In this document: piece after piece, positions 1 through 13,500 of the stretch
Numbering within the stretch: position 1 is the first letter of the stretch
Layout: every line of letters begins with the position of its first letter
Source: Psococerastis gibbosa
Taxonomy: Eukaryota > Arthropoda > Insecta > Psocodea > Psocidae
NCBI GenBank assembly: GCA_963971405.1
Contig: OZ020486.1
Coordinates: forward strand, 14,035,419-14,099,418
Length of the DNA: 64,000 nucleotides
Direction of reading: 5' to 3'
Notes under the pieces: model-generated
The model's input: the letters and a program-made list of their open reading frames with translations, nothing else
What the model was told of the DNA's origin: nothing
Databases searched by the model: none
Made by a program: the position numbers and the translations under genes

Positions 1-58
1 TTATATTACCCCCGGGATTAAAATCGCCATGATCAGCCTGCTGGGCAATGAGGGGGGG
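1..58. repeat. Right end of a CCAGCAGCCTGATC-family element
   Basis: The window opens with CCCGGGATTAAAATCGCCAT followed by GATCAGCCTGCTGGG, matching the right end of the foldback family at 32 and 38 kb. The element continues off the window. Confidence 0.45.
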
Positions 59-109
59 ATTTAAAATTATGCTTCCTACAACGTTATTTAATACTCCAAT
101 AGTAAACTC

Positions 110-440
110 GTACCCGCACTTGGTTAAGTCATACTTTCGCATGTTTCAGTGCAACAATGGTAAGCTTGTCTCAGCTTGTCCATTACCGCTTGTAACCGGT
201 GTAGGTTGACATCGAGAACGTATACCAGTTTGCCAATGGCCAAAAATTCATACGGAAACAATACAAATAATGTCAGAAATCCATAGGGTCGTTGGCATTG
301 GACAAGGGACCTATGGGCCGCTATAAGTAGGTCTGAGTCCATAATATGTCCTTCAAAGAATAACCAACCAATAGTATAATGTAACGAACGCATTAGCCAA
401 TATTTGTGACCATGCCATAATAATGTCCAATTCAGCAATT
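110..440 (-). repeat. Dispersed repeat with conserved frame, copy 1
   Basis: On the minus strand the frame reads QCQRPYGFLTLFVLFPYEFL, then IGKLVYVLDVNLHRLQAVMD, then KLRQAYH. Copies lie at 45170-45420 (+) and 58855-59080 (+). All three share amino-acid-level similarity, and the length differences I saw within the frame are multiples of three. The family is unknown to me; it may be a piece of a transposon. Confidence 0.5.
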
Positions 441-507
441 CGACCAACCCTCTTGTATAGTCTCGTAGCGGGACCCATGGTACCTTTCAAAATCGAAACT
501 GCGGTAA

Positions 508-568
508 GTCACCGATCGCATGTATAGAGACTCGCACAAGTACGACCAAGCTACCACTGGGCAAATTC
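508..568 (-). mobile_element. SINE family 2 head fragment
   Basis: TCACCGATCGCATGTATAGA and GACTCGCACAAGTACG, then GCTACCACT, match the head of the family in reverse orientation. Confidence 0.45.
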
Positions 569-1703
569 TTAAATCCGCCCTAAGGGACACCCGTCACAAA
601 CACCATTTGGCCAGTTATAAAACTTGATTTATTAGGGGTCTTCACAGTGTTCGTGTTATCGAGTTATACCTAGTTAAGTGTGTTATATCAAGCTAAGTTA
701 ACACACCGATAACCAGCTAACCAGCGTGCTATCCTAAACCCACTTCCAAGTTGGTTAACGTGTTATTTACCTTGCTATAGCTCAGGTTTGACCGCCGCCA
801 TATTTGTTTTTGTCGATTGATTTGAAACACGCGTTTAAAATTTTGTAGTATTTAAATTTATTTGTATAATCTATTATCACAAGTAATTACTGTAAATACT
901 TAAAATTATAATAACCAAAATGAACAAAAAATATAAACAAATGTGGCACTAGAATAGAGTTCTGCCACTTTCTTTAAACCCGTGCCACGAACGTCTGACT
1001 ACTACCACGTTGTTTACTCTGTCGATATAGCATGATAACTCACTCCCGAGGTCCACTCACGATTGTGTTAACTTGAATAGCACATCTAACTCCATAACAC
1101 GAACACTGTGAAGACCCCTATTATAATGGATGCGTTGAGAAGTCGAACGATATAAATGCTTGCATTATAGGGAAATATTTTAATTATTCGCTCCAATCAC
1201 TTATGAATAGCAAAAATTGCGTACGCGAAACCACTAGACACATCTAATGGACAACCGGAGCAATAAGTCGTTTGACAAACAACTAACCAGCTAGTGACAC
1301 TTCGTCGTCACAAAATCAGAATTTCAAACCATGGCACAAAAAGTATAAATTTTTAACAAATTTAGGGGGGGTCCATGGCCCCCTTGCCCCCCCTCCTTCC
1401 TTGGGTACGGGCCTGCCTACAACTACTATCAGGGGCGGATTTGTGTAGATATACTCAATATAGGCACTGTCCTTGTCACGGACATTATTGTATGTATAGT
1501 GGAGGGGGGGGGGGTGTGTTCACTAATAAAACCCCTTTTTTTAATTGTCTATAATCAAATCAAAATAATCTTCTTTGACATTCTTACCTAAAATGTTATA
1601 AATAATTATTTTAATTTTTTTTTACGAGGGAGCGCAACCATTATTAATAAAAAACTGTATAAACAAAACTGTATAAACATTAGATCGAGGTAAATACACG
1701 TTT

Positions 1704-1728
1704 ATATATATATATATATATATATAAT
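1704..1728. repeat. TA microsatellite
   Basis: About twelve TA units, followed 25 bases later by a CGCGCGCG run. Confidence 0.75.
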
Positions 1729-1993
1729 ATGCACAAAAAATATTTAATGTACGCGCGCGCGGCTGTAGGCATTATATAGGCTTCAGTTGCCAATTGGTAA
1801 ATCTGACTACTATTACTCCCATTACTAATTCCTCAGCGACAGGTCTACGATAGATATTTTTGTGAATTTTGATTTTTTGCAAAACAAAGAAAGTGGGGGT
1901 GACCGGAGACTCCGGCTGTCCCTTAAAATGCTTAAGTAATAAACTATGAGCAGTGCCATAAGCAAAGAAATTAAATTAAATCTCAGTGTGTGC

Positions 1994-2168
1994 CAAGGAC
2001 GGATACAGAGGTGGGGGGGGGGGTAGATGCCCCCCCCCCCCAAATTTGGTAAATCTATTGTAAATTCAGTTATTGCGCTCTAATTTAATCGATCCTACAT
2101 TTGTTTTTCCTATTTCGACCCACAACTACCCCCCCCCCCCCAAAAAAAATGGGCTGGATCCGTCCCTG
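1994..2168. mobile_element. Short hAT MITE with G/C runs
   Basis: The inverted ends are CAAGGACGGATACAG and CTGGATCCGTCCCTG. The flanks, GTGTGTGC (1986-1993) and GTGTTTGC (2169-2176), match at 7 of 8. G and C runs of 10 or more lie next to both ends. The interior matches, in opposite orientation, the copy at 10293-10456 (shared GTAGGATCGATTAAAT). Confidence 0.75.
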
Positions 2169-2971
2169 GTGTTTGCAAGACTTCATTTTTGGCCGCGTTA
2201 GAAAAAAAATAATCCCCCTTACGTAACATTTCTCCGAGACTGTCATCTCCATTCTAAAATCAGCCAAAGTTAATAGAGCACAGATTTTTGGAGTTGGGAG
2301 ATGAAAAGACATTTTTCTTTATGGAACACCAAGCGTGAGGGTACTAGGTATGCAGCTGGTTTGGAATGTTTGTTACCATATAATGGGTCATAATTTCTCA
2401 CCTGTGGACGCTCTCATAGAATTCAAGGTCCCAAAACGCCATTGATACCTACAGCCTATATAGTGCATAGCACCCCTGCAGCGACAGGTACGGAGGGTTG
2501 CAGCTGTACCAAACCAATAATAAATTAGCTAGGTACCGCGGATCAGGGGCGGATCTAGCCCCTGCCTTGGGGAGGGGGAGATGGACAAACCATGTAACCA
2601 TACCAGTATATAGGTTAATGGGTAATTCAACCTCTACGTAGTTCAGCAACAGAAATACGTCATTTTACACTGGAAACTTATTATAAATAAAAACAGGCGC
2701 TAATCCCCGATTTTCGTGTGGAAGCGTACACAAAGTTTCAACATAGTAAAATTTTACAAAGTACGATTTGATCCAGTGCAAATTTAAACCCAGTTTGGAT
2801 GATAGACCCCCCCCCCCCCTGACCCGTAGATCTACATTATATTGTATATTATTATTCCACTCGTCAACTCTTTACTACGTTCTGTAAAGAACATTCGGCC
2901 ATTATTACTTTTGGGTTGAAAACGAATTAATAATCATCCATGTGTAAAATAATAAAATATAGAAAATGCTG

Positions 2972-3068
2972 TAAAGCAGGCGGTCCCGGGTCTTCTTAGT
3001 TGAGTGTAAGAGAGGGCTTTATAGCCCTAACTCCGCTAGGTTGGCTTAGTAATAGAACAAAAAAAAAT
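2972..3068 (+). mobile_element. SINE family 1 fragment
   Basis: This body fragment runs GTAAAGCAGGCGGTCCCGGG through GTTGAGTGTAAGAGAGGGC to CTAGGTTGGCTTAGTAATAG and an A run. The tRNA-like head is absent. Confidence 0.7.
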
Positions 3069-4778
3069 CCCTTTCAGCTCAGGCCGATCAGGTGTAGGGA
3101 AATTCCGCAGACCCTGCTTTTCCTCTACTGTGTAATAAAAAAAAAAATTGGATGCCTGTAAGTCTGTTGTAAAGTCGGTTTACGGACGATAGTTTAAAGT
3201 GACAACGCCTAAATTAACATAAACTTAATCAGCTTAAATAATATATAGCTGGAAAGAGAAAGAAATGTGGAAAAGCCCTTAAGTAGTTTGAATTTTTTAT
3301 ATAGATAATAACGCGGCCGAAAGAGGCCTATTTTTGTTGAAAATCGTGTGCACCTCCTGACCCTGCCGTTTCACACCCCCAAAGCCAAACCCCTTGCTTG
3401 ATCACCACAAATATAGCATGGCCTGAAAGAGGAAGAATAGACGAAGACATGGGTGTAATTTAAATTGAGATAGACCTTCTACATCTTCCTTCTACGCTTT
3501 AAACCCACGTTACGGATGAATATCATCCACCAATATCACACATGACTCACACTTTTCGTACATGCACCTAGTATTCCAGCCAGCGCTCATCGATTTATTA
3601 GACGTTGTCACGTCAATAAAATATACTTCATTATTTTCCCGACGACAACATCAACACACAAAACACTTGTGTTCCAAACAATGATGACTATGAACTTTTA
3701 CTTTTTAAATTATTTTTAATTTGACTGGACGCCATCTTGAAATCGTTGATTTGTCGTAAAAAGTTTTGATTACCATTATAATAATACGGGCTTTCAGTCA
3801 GATTTCAATTAATTCCTCTGCGACCAATATTAACTGAGATATGAATTATATGAGGTTTCAATCGGTAGCCATCTTGTAACTAAATAGTGGATCTAGCTGG
3901 TTAACGAATTCGATCAAGACATTTGTAGGCTATGATCAATTTTTGTGCCACGTTTAATCAAAATCGGATAATATTTACGGAAGTACTCATATATTATATA
4001 TACACACACGTATATACATAACATTTTGATTATTTTGATTTTAGGCTCAGGGGATCATGAAATGAAAAGTTGTGAAGAAATTTTCCGAAAGTCGAACATT
4101 GGTCGCCATCTCAATAGGTAAATGAATCTCTCTAAAAGTCAATATTTATTTATTATGTTTATTCATAAAAACCTACAAGTAACGTAACGAATTAGATGAT
4201 GAGATTTTGTATTGAGATCTCATCGCGAATGACCGAGGACAAGCTCAATAGTTTCGGTTTGGTTTTGAAGCATGTATAGGGATGTTGCCATTGATATATA
4301 TAAAAGGTCCCAGGATTCAAAAAATTATTTCCTCGGGGGGGGGGGGACTCTCTACTACTCTATGTCCAATTATAAGAACCTTAGTCGGCAAAAACTAAGC
4401 CTTACTGCATTCAAAATGCATAAATCCCCAATATTTCAGGTTTATTTTTTCAAACATTTTCAATGGGGGAGACCCCCACGCATGCCACGTATGCAGAGAA
4501 AATTACTATTAACACTTAGGGTGGCGGCGACCACCCATGATCAGTGACATGTAATGCGACAAGGTCAATGGAAGACCATCAGAAGCGTAAGGCTCCCAAA
4601 TGGGCGCAACAAATTCCCTAATATCTCTTTCACTGCTGGACACAGGGGAACGAATGTCTTCACGAAGGGTAGAAATTTCCCAAATCCCAACGTCTCCTCC
4701 ACCCTGCCAAATCCTGTACTGTACTGACGCATGTGTATGATTGATTGATTGCTTGTCATCCCAATTCCCAGTTGAGGC

Positions 4779-4845
4779 TTGAGTATAAGAGAGGGCCTTA
4801 TGGCCCTAACTTTGCTCGGAAAGCAGTTTTTTATTGTTATTGTGT
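4779..4845 (+). mobile_element. SINE family 1 fragment, decayed
   Basis: TTGAGTATAAGAGAGGGCC and GGCCCTAACTTTGCTCGG match the SINE body with several changes; the rest is lost. Confidence 0.5.
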
Positions 4846-4886
4846 TTTTTTTATCAAGTCAATAAATAAATCCAAGAGCCAAAATG

Positions 4887-5035
4887 CGCAATCTTCTTCC
4901 GGCTCTACAGCCCTTGATGGGCTTTGGCCTACTCAACAACACTCCTCCAATCATCTCGCTCCACCATCTACGGCCTCCCAACTCGCGGGGGTCGGTTTTT
5001 AGTTCGTCCTGCAGACTTCTTCCCGTCATACTTGA
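4887..5035 (-). repeat. LINE-tail-like repeat, copy 1
   Basis: TCTTCTTCCGGCTCTACAGC, GGGCTTTGGCCTACTCAACA and CACTCCTCCAATCATCTCGC form a conserved block. On the minus strand it ends in a GAAGAAG tail, as in simple-repeat-tailed LINEs. A second copy is at 52258. Confidence 0.45.
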
Positions 5036-6781
5036 TTTGTACATGAATGAATGCGGTCAAGTTTACCGGTGTTCACTAGACTACTTGATATTAATAAGGT
5101 TATAAGTGGAGGAAATAACTAAAAACGTATGTTATTTATTCGTGGGAATGCTAAATGAGAGGTGGCATATAAGAGAGGTGGCCGGTGGGACATTCCAAGG
5201 ATAAAATATTGGTACCACCTACCAATCAGAGCTTTGGCTTCTCTCGAATAATCAGAGAACGTTTTGCAGCCACAACGGGATTTTTGTTGTTGTTTGAAAG
5301 CTCGAAGAAGACGTGACAGTTAGCACCATACCATCAAAGAGTATCCCTTAGTAGGAGCGGATGTCCCAGCTCTAATCCAAACCTCCAGCCAGTTCACAAG
5401 TTGTCAGTTGATATAGAAGAGCGGCAGCCACATGACTTGGGTGTAATTTCTACGTGTTCGCATGACCTTGAATCGCGAGTCCAGAATTAGTGAGTTGGTA
5501 GATGACCTTGGAGAGTGTTTAGGCTGCCAGCGAGAAAAGCATAGACCAGACCGGGTCACGTGGGCAGCCAATAATTTTTACGCTGGACAAAGAAAGGCCT
5601 CACGGATTTCAAGTTGGACCACTATCCGTCTAATTACGTATTTGGCACGTTATTTGGGCTCGTTCTATCCCACTGCACGTAGGAGTTTCAACTGAATCGT
5701 CACAGGCTTATGCTCAAAGGTTGAATCCAAAAATAGCTATCTATTGCTCTGTGTTTTTACATAATGACAACTCGAAATGTTCAGATAGGGATTCTAATGT
5801 CAAATAATATCATATATTACTTAGCAATTTTTACAAATATACTTTTAAAAACGCTCATCTTTCAGCGACGTAATAAATCATCAAAAAACAATCACACATC
5901 TGTACACCTCCAAAAATTTTCTCCCTCTGACTGTCACTTAAAATTTTGAATGTGGCCTTGCCTTCATAATAATATCAACTGTGCATTAACTATGCTTAAC
6001 TTAGGCAATGCCTCACACAACATATTTCACCCGTTTTTCAAACCAGTCCATTGTCAATCAGATAACCAGTGCAGAGTATACCTAGCCAGAAATCAGCGAA
6101 GCGACTTAGTACAAGGGCACCACGATAGAGCGGAGATACACTCCATTGCCTATAAATAAGCCAACCCTACTTTCATTACAGACCAGGAAGACGCACTTCT
6201 GCCGTTTACATAACCTTCGTTGTTCTTTACTCAATTTTTCATTAACATCTCAATCATTAGTAAAAAATAGTGAAAGCTCTATGAGCAAAGCCGAAAATGA
6301 TTTAAAATCGCGTCATTTTCGGTTTTGAATTTACAAGAAACACAGTTAGAATTTTGAATTTGAGAAATCTCGCACAAAATTGGTGCCAGGCTTTCCAGCA
6401 TTGTCTTGCCATGCTTCAAAGTCGGAAGAATTGCAAAGCAGGCGTATTTTGTACATTAGACCTTTCACAGGAAATTTGAAATCGAGATAGACCGCAATCC
6501 GGAAATACTACAAAGATAGTATCCCAAGGTCATGAGAAAATCAGTCTGAGAACCAACATCTCGATTCTCGACGCAACAAAAGCAAAACAAAATCCGACAA
6601 CCACTTAACAATCATTGTACAACGTAACGCAGCTACTGTATAATACTATGGGTTGCGCATAGGGAACCTGCGGGCTATGTAGATGTGTGTATGGCCAAAG
6701 TCTCACATGAAAACACAAAGAAACTAGGAAATAGAAAGAAGAGCATATTCCAAAAGACACAGATGACGGTTCACGTGCTGG

Positions 6782-6889
6782 ATAATAATAATAATTATTA
6801 TTATTATTAATTAATAATAATTATTATTATTATTAATTAATAATTATTATTATTATTATTATTAATTAATAATTATTATTATTATTATT
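6782..6889. repeat. ATT/AAT microsatellite with mirrored blocks
   Basis: ATT trinucleotide runs alternate with TTAATTAATAA junctions, so the sequence folds on itself several times. Confidence 0.8.
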
Positions 6890-6892
6890 AGC

Positions 6893-7290
6893 GCTAGCTT
6901 GGGGATGCGGGATGGTATTATTATGTATTGTATTTTTGTAATATATGCTCCTTGTCCAGGGAATACTCGACAAGGAAAAGAAAGAAAGAAAGGATATCAC
7001 TCATTGCCAGAAGGCTAGAGTGAGTACTCTATAATGGTTTATTATTATTAATTATATTTTATATCTTCCAGTGCCACTGCACTAAGATCGCTTGATAAGC
7101 GGAAGCTTGAGCGTGATAATGGTAATTATTAACAAATTGTTTTTCTCAATATATGCACCTCGTCGGGGTTACTGGTCAAGGAAAAAAGTGAAAATTATTA
7201 TAGCTTGGGGATGCGGGATGTATTATTCTGTTTTTTGTAATATATGCTGCTTGTCCAGGGAATACTGGACAAGGAAAAGAAAGAAAGATT
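6893..7290 (+). repeat. Direct repeat pair, about 90 bp, 305 bp apart
   Basis: AGCTTGGGGATGCGGGATG, TTGTAATATATGCT, CTTGTCCAGGGAATACT and GACAAGGAAAAGAAAGAAAG occur at 6897-6993 and 7202-7290. The repeat copy at 7001 lies between them. Confidence 0.7.
7001..7190 (+). repeat. Dispersed repeat, copy 1 (partner at 23750-23950)
   Basis: TCATTGCCAGAAGGCTAGAG, ACTCTATAATGGTTTATTAT and GCACTAAGATCGCTTGATAA, then GCGGAAGCTT, recur in order at 23755-23870 with few changes. CGGGGTTACTGGTCAAGGAA follows in both. Confidence 0.65.
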
Positions 7291-7300
7291 ATTTTATATC

Positions 7301-7457
7301 GACCAGATGGTAACGTGCTTACACTTGTGCGAGTCTTTACACGCCATGCGATCGGAGACGTGCCGTAACTCAACACGGGTACTAACCTACAGAGGCGACT
7401 GAAAAGGTCAATCGGATACATTCATTAAATTGTTTGCATGCGATTTATCTTTTTATA

Positions 7458-7475
<18 letters not shown>
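7301..7475 (+). mobile_element. SINE family 2 copy
   Basis: It runs GGTAACGTGCTTACACTTGT, GATCGGAGACGTGCCGTAAC and GTCAATCGGATACATTC to GCATGCGATTTATC, then into a TA repeat in place of a poly(A) tail. Confidence 0.65.

Positions 7476-7496
<21 letters not shown>
7452..7496. repeat. TA microsatellite
   Basis: About 22 TA units, at the 3' end of a SINE family 2 copy. Confidence 0.85.
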
Positions 7497-7507
<11 letters not shown>

Positions 7508-7517
7508 TATTGACTCT

Positions 7518-7603
7518 TTTTATTCTATTACTAAGCCAACCTAGCGGAGTTAGGGCTATAAAGCTCTTTCTTACACTCAACCGCCTGCTTTACATGCCCT
7601 CCG
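7518..7603 (-). mobile_element. SINE family 1 fragment
   Basis: On the minus strand it reads GCATGTAAAGCAGGCGG, then GTTGAGTGTAAGAAAGAGC and CTAACTCCGCTAGGTTGGC, with an AT tail running into a TA microsatellite. A further scrap (TAAGAGAGGGCCCTAGGCC) lies at 7635-7672. Confidence 0.65.
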
Positions 7604-8749
7604 AAGTCTTCATTGAATAAAATAATAATACTGGTACAGCGAGATTAGGGCCTAGGGCCCTCTCTTACACCTAACTGTACATATCAATATGGATATGCCT
7701 AAGGATATTATTGCAATCTTAGATGTCAATGTCACTGTCAGCCATTGGTGTGTATATGGGTGGCAGCCCCCCCCCCTCCCCCCTCCCGAAATAGGAATAT
7801 GTATGACGAAATTAACTATTGTGAGTTGTTGTAATGCATAATTTGACAGATCTAATAGATGCTCGGGTTGGTTAGTAGAATTCAATGTAAAACAAAGTTT
7901 TATAAAGCATTGACTTAATGTTTCAATGCGCTTTTAAATAAATAAATTTTATAATGGCTATATACAGTACTGTATATGAAAAATCCTTAATTTCCCAAAC
8001 AGTTACCTTACTTCTTTATTTTTAAGGATGGGTGCTTATTTTTAAAAACAATTATATCGAGAAAGCTTCCAATCGCTATCACAATAGCAACATGCAGCTT
8101 AGTACCTATCGTAACAAATAGCACTAAAATATTTTATTACAAGCAGATTATTACTAGTAGCCTAGCCTACATGGCTTAATGTCATGGCCGAAATACTCTG
8201 ACCTTAAGCTGTCACGTATGGCGAAAATACTTGACGGATACATTTAAAATTGCCAAAAGTCAATATGTACACAAACATACCATGTTTAACGCCCTTTGCA
8301 GGCAATAGGCTACTTGCCAATTTTTGAAAACCTAATTTAATGCATTAGCAAATGTATTTTATGCCCACAAAATAGTATATTTTTTCCAACAAAAAAAGAA
8401 CGTTTTTAAAAAACAAAACCCTCATCAATTTAAGTTTGATGGTAAAAAAAGCGGGCCATGTGACTCCATAATGTGATGTCATTTTCTTGTTGCCCATGTG
8501 TTTTGGCTCTTGTAATCCACAGTTAAAAACACCATTTTTAAATTAATTAATTTTGTTCTTTTTTTCATGCAAAAACATATTATATTACATCATTATTGTT
8601 AACCAATAAGTTACCATATTTGTCATATATTATTGTATATTTTTTGTTACTGCTGTCAATTAATTAGTAGGCTGTCTGGCATATAAATAAGAAATAACTT
8701 GAAGCTCAGACATGAATAATTATAAGAAAAATATTTGTATACCCAGTTA

Positions 8750-9129
8750 GGCGCCCATTCCACCGACCGGCTAGGGCTATTTACAAAAACGGTGACGTGG
8801 TAGCAGACATTCAAGACTTAGGTGGCGTTTCCATCGACCTCGCATTGCAGAATGCAAATGACATTGACGGAAATTAGAATTTTTCTTTTTATAGAAATTT
8901 ATTAAAATGTTTGTACTTAACATATCCCATGACGCCATTTTTTAATTTTAGTTTGTTTGTGATTTTACTGTATGATCATTGATCAATTTTAACTATGGCA
9001 TAGAGGAAAATATACATTTCCGTCAATTCAGCAATGCGAGGTCGGTGGAAACCCCGCCTAAGTCTTGAATGTCTGCTACCACGTCACTGTTTTGGTAAAT
9101 AGCCCTAGCCGGTCGGTGGAATGGGCGCC
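8750..9129. mobile_element. Palindromic PIF/Harbinger-type MITE
   Basis: The element begins GGCGCCCATTCCACCGACC and ends with its reverse complement, flanked by TTA on both sides (8747-8749 and 9130-9132). The two halves (about 180 bases each) are near-complementary through GGCTAGGGCTATTT, ACGTGGTAGCAGACATTC and CCGACCTCGCATTGCA. A three-base TTA/TAA target and GC-rich ends point to PIF/Harbinger (Tourist-like). No coding sequence. Confidence 0.85.
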
Positions 9130-10292
9130 TTAAAGACTTAGAAAATAGCAGTGATGAATTTAAAAATTATCTCATCACATACGATGCAGTTCAGAATTTC
9201 ACAATTTACAGTCTTTTTTATTATTTCAGTGTTGTAGCTATTTCCAACAGTAAAATACGGAAATTTCAAGGTACAAACTTTCTAGATCCGATAAATCAGT
9301 ATGCATTTAATTCATGATTTATTAACGCATTTTTAGCCCCTGCATCTTTAATTACCTACAAATTCCAAACAAGTAATTTGCTCCACAGCTACAGTTAGCT
9401 CTTAATTCCCATTTAAGGAGTAACATCCAAGATGTTCCATTGAATAGTGAGTGTATGGACATTAACAGAGTGTAAAGGAAGCACCAAATTTAAATTGGTT
9501 CTATATTTTTCATGTAAAAACATAAATTATAATATTATTATATTACTATACATACCATTATTGTTAACCTATTTTAAGCTTAACCTTATCTAGCATATGT
9601 TATTGTATATTTTTCGTTACAGCTGTCAAGTAGCCAAAGAAAGTCGCGACAAATCTATATGCAATTTTAGCCCCTGCATCATTAATTACCAACAAATTCT
9701 AAACAAGTAATTTGCTCCACAGCTACTAGCTCTTCCTTCCCATTTAAGGAGTAACATCCAAGATGTTCCATTGAATAGTGGGTGTATGGACATTAACAGA
9801 GTGTAAAGGAAACACCAACTCAGCAATAAAAGACACAGGGCTACGTTTTCCGCAGTAAGGTTTTATGCAATAGCTTGGGAGATACTTTCCTTGCGCACGG
9901 CAAGAGAAAGGCAAGTTACACAACAGTGTTAGGCGCGATCCCTCACTCCGACGTGCATAACCTACTTACAACATACTTAACCATAGTGATCCTTTCTATA
10001 TTCACAAATATAATACACCAACTACGAGAACACAGTGGCATGACCAAATTAGGCAAAAAAAAACTAGCGAAACATACCCTCTCGCTTTACCAGTGTGACC
10101 AAACTTATTGTTAACGGTTCCACGTTAATAAGAGGTCAACAGGCGTGCGACATGTTACAATTTTAATAATAATTAGGTAATTAATGGGTACCTTAACTTC
10201 AGAGGTACAGGAAAACGCGGCTGCTGGGCATATCGCAAACAGCACAGTGTTATCAACAGTGAGGATCCTCCGGTTGCGAGAGCGGGTCTGCC

Positions 10293-10456
10293 CAGGGACG
10301 GATCCAGCCCATTGGGGGCGGGGGGTGATAGTAGTGGGTCAAAATAGGAAAAATATATGTAGGATCGATTAAATCAGTGCGTAATAAATTAATTTACAAA
10401 TTTTGTGGGGGCAGCTACCCCCTGCGGTCTTGCCCCTCTCCCTGTATCCGTCCATC
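10293..10456. mobile_element. Short hAT MITE, same family as at 2 kb
   Basis: The left end is CAGGGACGGATCCAGCCC and the right end CTGTATCCGTCC with a decayed tip. The flanks, GGTCTGCC and GGTCTGGC, match at 7 of 8. The interior shares GGGTCAAAATAGGAAAAAT and GTAGGATCGATTAAAT with the element at 1994-2168. Confidence 0.7.
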
Positions 10457-10529
10457 GGTCTGGCGTCAAATAAACATAAGAAAAGCATGCAGTTTGTGTA
10501 TTTAAATTAAATAAATAAATAAATAAGCA

Positions 10530-13500
10530 TTATATATATGTATATTTACATAGAACGTACCGTGAATGGCGGCGAATAGGGTCATGGTGGTGAATCGAGT
10601 CAAAACAGCTGCGTACAGGGGTAGGTAGCACTCAACAACTAAAACTAACACCAATTAAAAGTAATTTAGACTGGGAACCCTCCCTCCCTCCCTTAGAATC
10701 CCTGGGTACAGCCTTGGGGCTTGGAACCAAACAAATACAAAATGTAAGTTTTGACCCGATTCACCACCACTCACGGTAGTCTCTTTTTAAAAATATGAGT
10801 TCAGAATTGGTATATAAGTAGGAAACAGTTTACCAAATGTAAACCTTATAGTTACATTTTAGAAGTCTAGTCTTGTAGACATTCATCCGAACCCGCCAAA
10901 AATTTTTTTTTTTAAATCCTGGTGCCGCCTGGTACGTCTTTTTAATGACTGGTCACAGGAGACGTGGCAGGTGGCCTCAGAAATTCAAATAAAAATGTTT
11001 GATGGAAAGCGAATATGTCCATCTCTTTTATTTATATATATGGATAATTCTAAGCTAGATGATGTTAATACAGGCGAGTTAGCATTCTGCAAGTTGTAAT
11101 AATAATAATAATAATGTAAATATAAATATAATAATAATTAATAATAATAAAAATGCTCCATTAATCCTTGGCCATGTTATTGTTATCTCATTAAATAGTT
11201 GAAGTTCCGCCTTGTTAACAATCCGATTTTTTATTAGACTGTAATTGTATTTTTAAAAAAAGCCAAAAGGAGTGTTTACGCTGCCCTTGTGAACTGGTAG
11301 AGAATGCCATAAACGCCCTTGAATAATCACTTCCTAGTTCCCATCGGGGTTGAAGGAGAAAAAATCAACCCCCTTACACAAGAAAATGGGCAAAAACTGG
11401 ATGAAGGTGCTCACAAACATTTCCGGGTAATATAAGATTGAAAAATACGTAACTCATTTAATACTACAAATACGAGTACATAATTCATACAATATCACGT
11501 ACCTTAAGGCATAAGCAGGCACATAGCCAGGATTTATTTCAGGGTAAAACTTTCGCGAAAAAAATTAATGACACCAATTAAGTTACGGGAATCTGGTAAG
11601 TGCCCTTCGTAGGCAGGGCCAGCGCCAGCAAATAAAATCCAATGCCACTGGGACAAAGTTTTGGCAATACATAATATGCACTTGTAATGGGGTTTAAGCA
11701 TTTGAATTCAGTTAAGCCCGGGAAGAGATCGACGGAAAACACATGCCCGGCTCTCGTCAGTAGCAGAGGTTCACCAGATTATGTGTTGTTTTGGGCTGCA
11801 AGAAAGCTGATGGTGGAAGCCCAATGTTATGGTGTAATTTTAAAAAAATCAGCTAAAGAAATTAAACCATTTACGACTACAGTAAACGCTACTATTATAC
11901 AATTTCGGGTCTTAAAAGACCCGCGCCAAAAAAATTGAAAAAAAAAATCGGGGTAGTCCTAGATGTGCTACCCCTAGATGCTTCCTTGACCATAAGGTTT
12001 ACAATAGTTAAAAATAATAAATAGAATTGATAAAGGAAAGGGTGGGTAGGTGCGTGGGTGGGCAACATGGAAAGAAAAGAAATAATGGTCAAATGCAATG
12101 CACATGTGTCGAGAGACCCTTACAATTTCGATGGAATTCGAACCCCTAATGTTCGTACATCAATTTTGAATTTATTTTTATTGAAAAATAGGACCACCCA
12201 AAGAGCTTTCTTCCCAACAGAAGTTTTGACCAAGATGGACTAAGGAAATGGGTATTTTGTCTTGATGGATCATAGATGAAGACAGAAGCTTGGAAAGAGG
12301 AGATGTGACCAGATAAGATTATGACAATTTTGGCAATGGGGTAAATTTGCACACGATATTTGACGTGTTTGAGATATCCGTCGGCCATTTTAATCGGTTA
12401 AACATAGATCCAAGAGCGCTCTATTTAAATAAATATTGACTTTTGCTCTATTACTAAGCCAACCTAGCGGAGTTAGTTAGTTTACACTCAACTAGGAAGG
12501 CCCGGGACCGCCTGCTTTACAAGCCTTCTGAAAAATGTGTAATATTATTTTTAACTCTCTTTTTAAGCAATTCAAATTGAAGCCTAGAGGCCAAGGTGTG
12601 CAAGAGACAAAAATAAATATTCGAGATAATTGAGGCTACAGTTTGTATCTCAATTGAAAATAAATAGGCATGCCCCTTTTCCATGAATTCTAGCACTGTC
12701 AAAATGACAGATTCCGATGTTTTTATTGGTTTCTATGATAAAGAGCAGCTAGAGTAACAGCATGGTGCACTTAACTCCAAAAGTCAAAACGCAAAACAAT
12801 GTCACTTGGCTTCTGGGCGCTTCAATTCATATCGCGGTTGCATGTTCAGTGTTTCTTTTTTAGTGAAAAAAGGTGTATAGTATGTGTGTTCCGAAATTTG
12901 TCATCAAGCATAAGGCAATGACTGTTGAGCAATTAACGATTTGAGTTAGATAGCGATAGTCAATGCTTCACTTATGGCCAAACGTTTGAGATTAACAGCG
13001 CTCCTCATGCATTATTATAAACACTTCAAAACTAAAGATAATTTACTCATACCGAAATAAGCCCTCATCGCCTCGGCAGTATCTGACTATTGTTTCCTAT
13101 TAAATCTGTAAAATTAATAATAATCTTGGGGGAGCCTCCACTGTTACAATAATATAAGAAACTAATAGGCCTAATTTGTTAAAACGGAACAATGTAATGA
13201 TGTTGTTGTTGATAGTAGCATGTAATGCTAATAATTGCCAATAGTCCATCGATCACAGTAGTTGATTTAGTACTACCACAAAAACCGTGCAATTAGTTAT
13301 TCCGCATAATTTTAAGCAAAGCACTCCTGGAGGCGTTCAACTAGTTCACTACCATTACTACGTAGGCTTACATACAATGCTTCACACTTATGTTCGACGT
13401 GCATTATTATGAGTGTCAAACTGTTACCCATTCATAGGCGGCGTATGTTAGACAGTAATTAAAATGTTTTCAAGACATAAAACAATGTGCTCTATTCTTC

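Noticed and set aside
6782-7496. Regularly spaced short repeats that could suggest an array such as CRISPR
   Set aside because: They are ATT and TA microsatellites plus a two-copy direct repeat; the genome is eukaryotic.
11940-11996. Short inverted repeat GGGTAGTCCTAGATGTGCTA / CCCCTAGATG as a possible element end
   Set aside because: It is too short and has no matching distal end.
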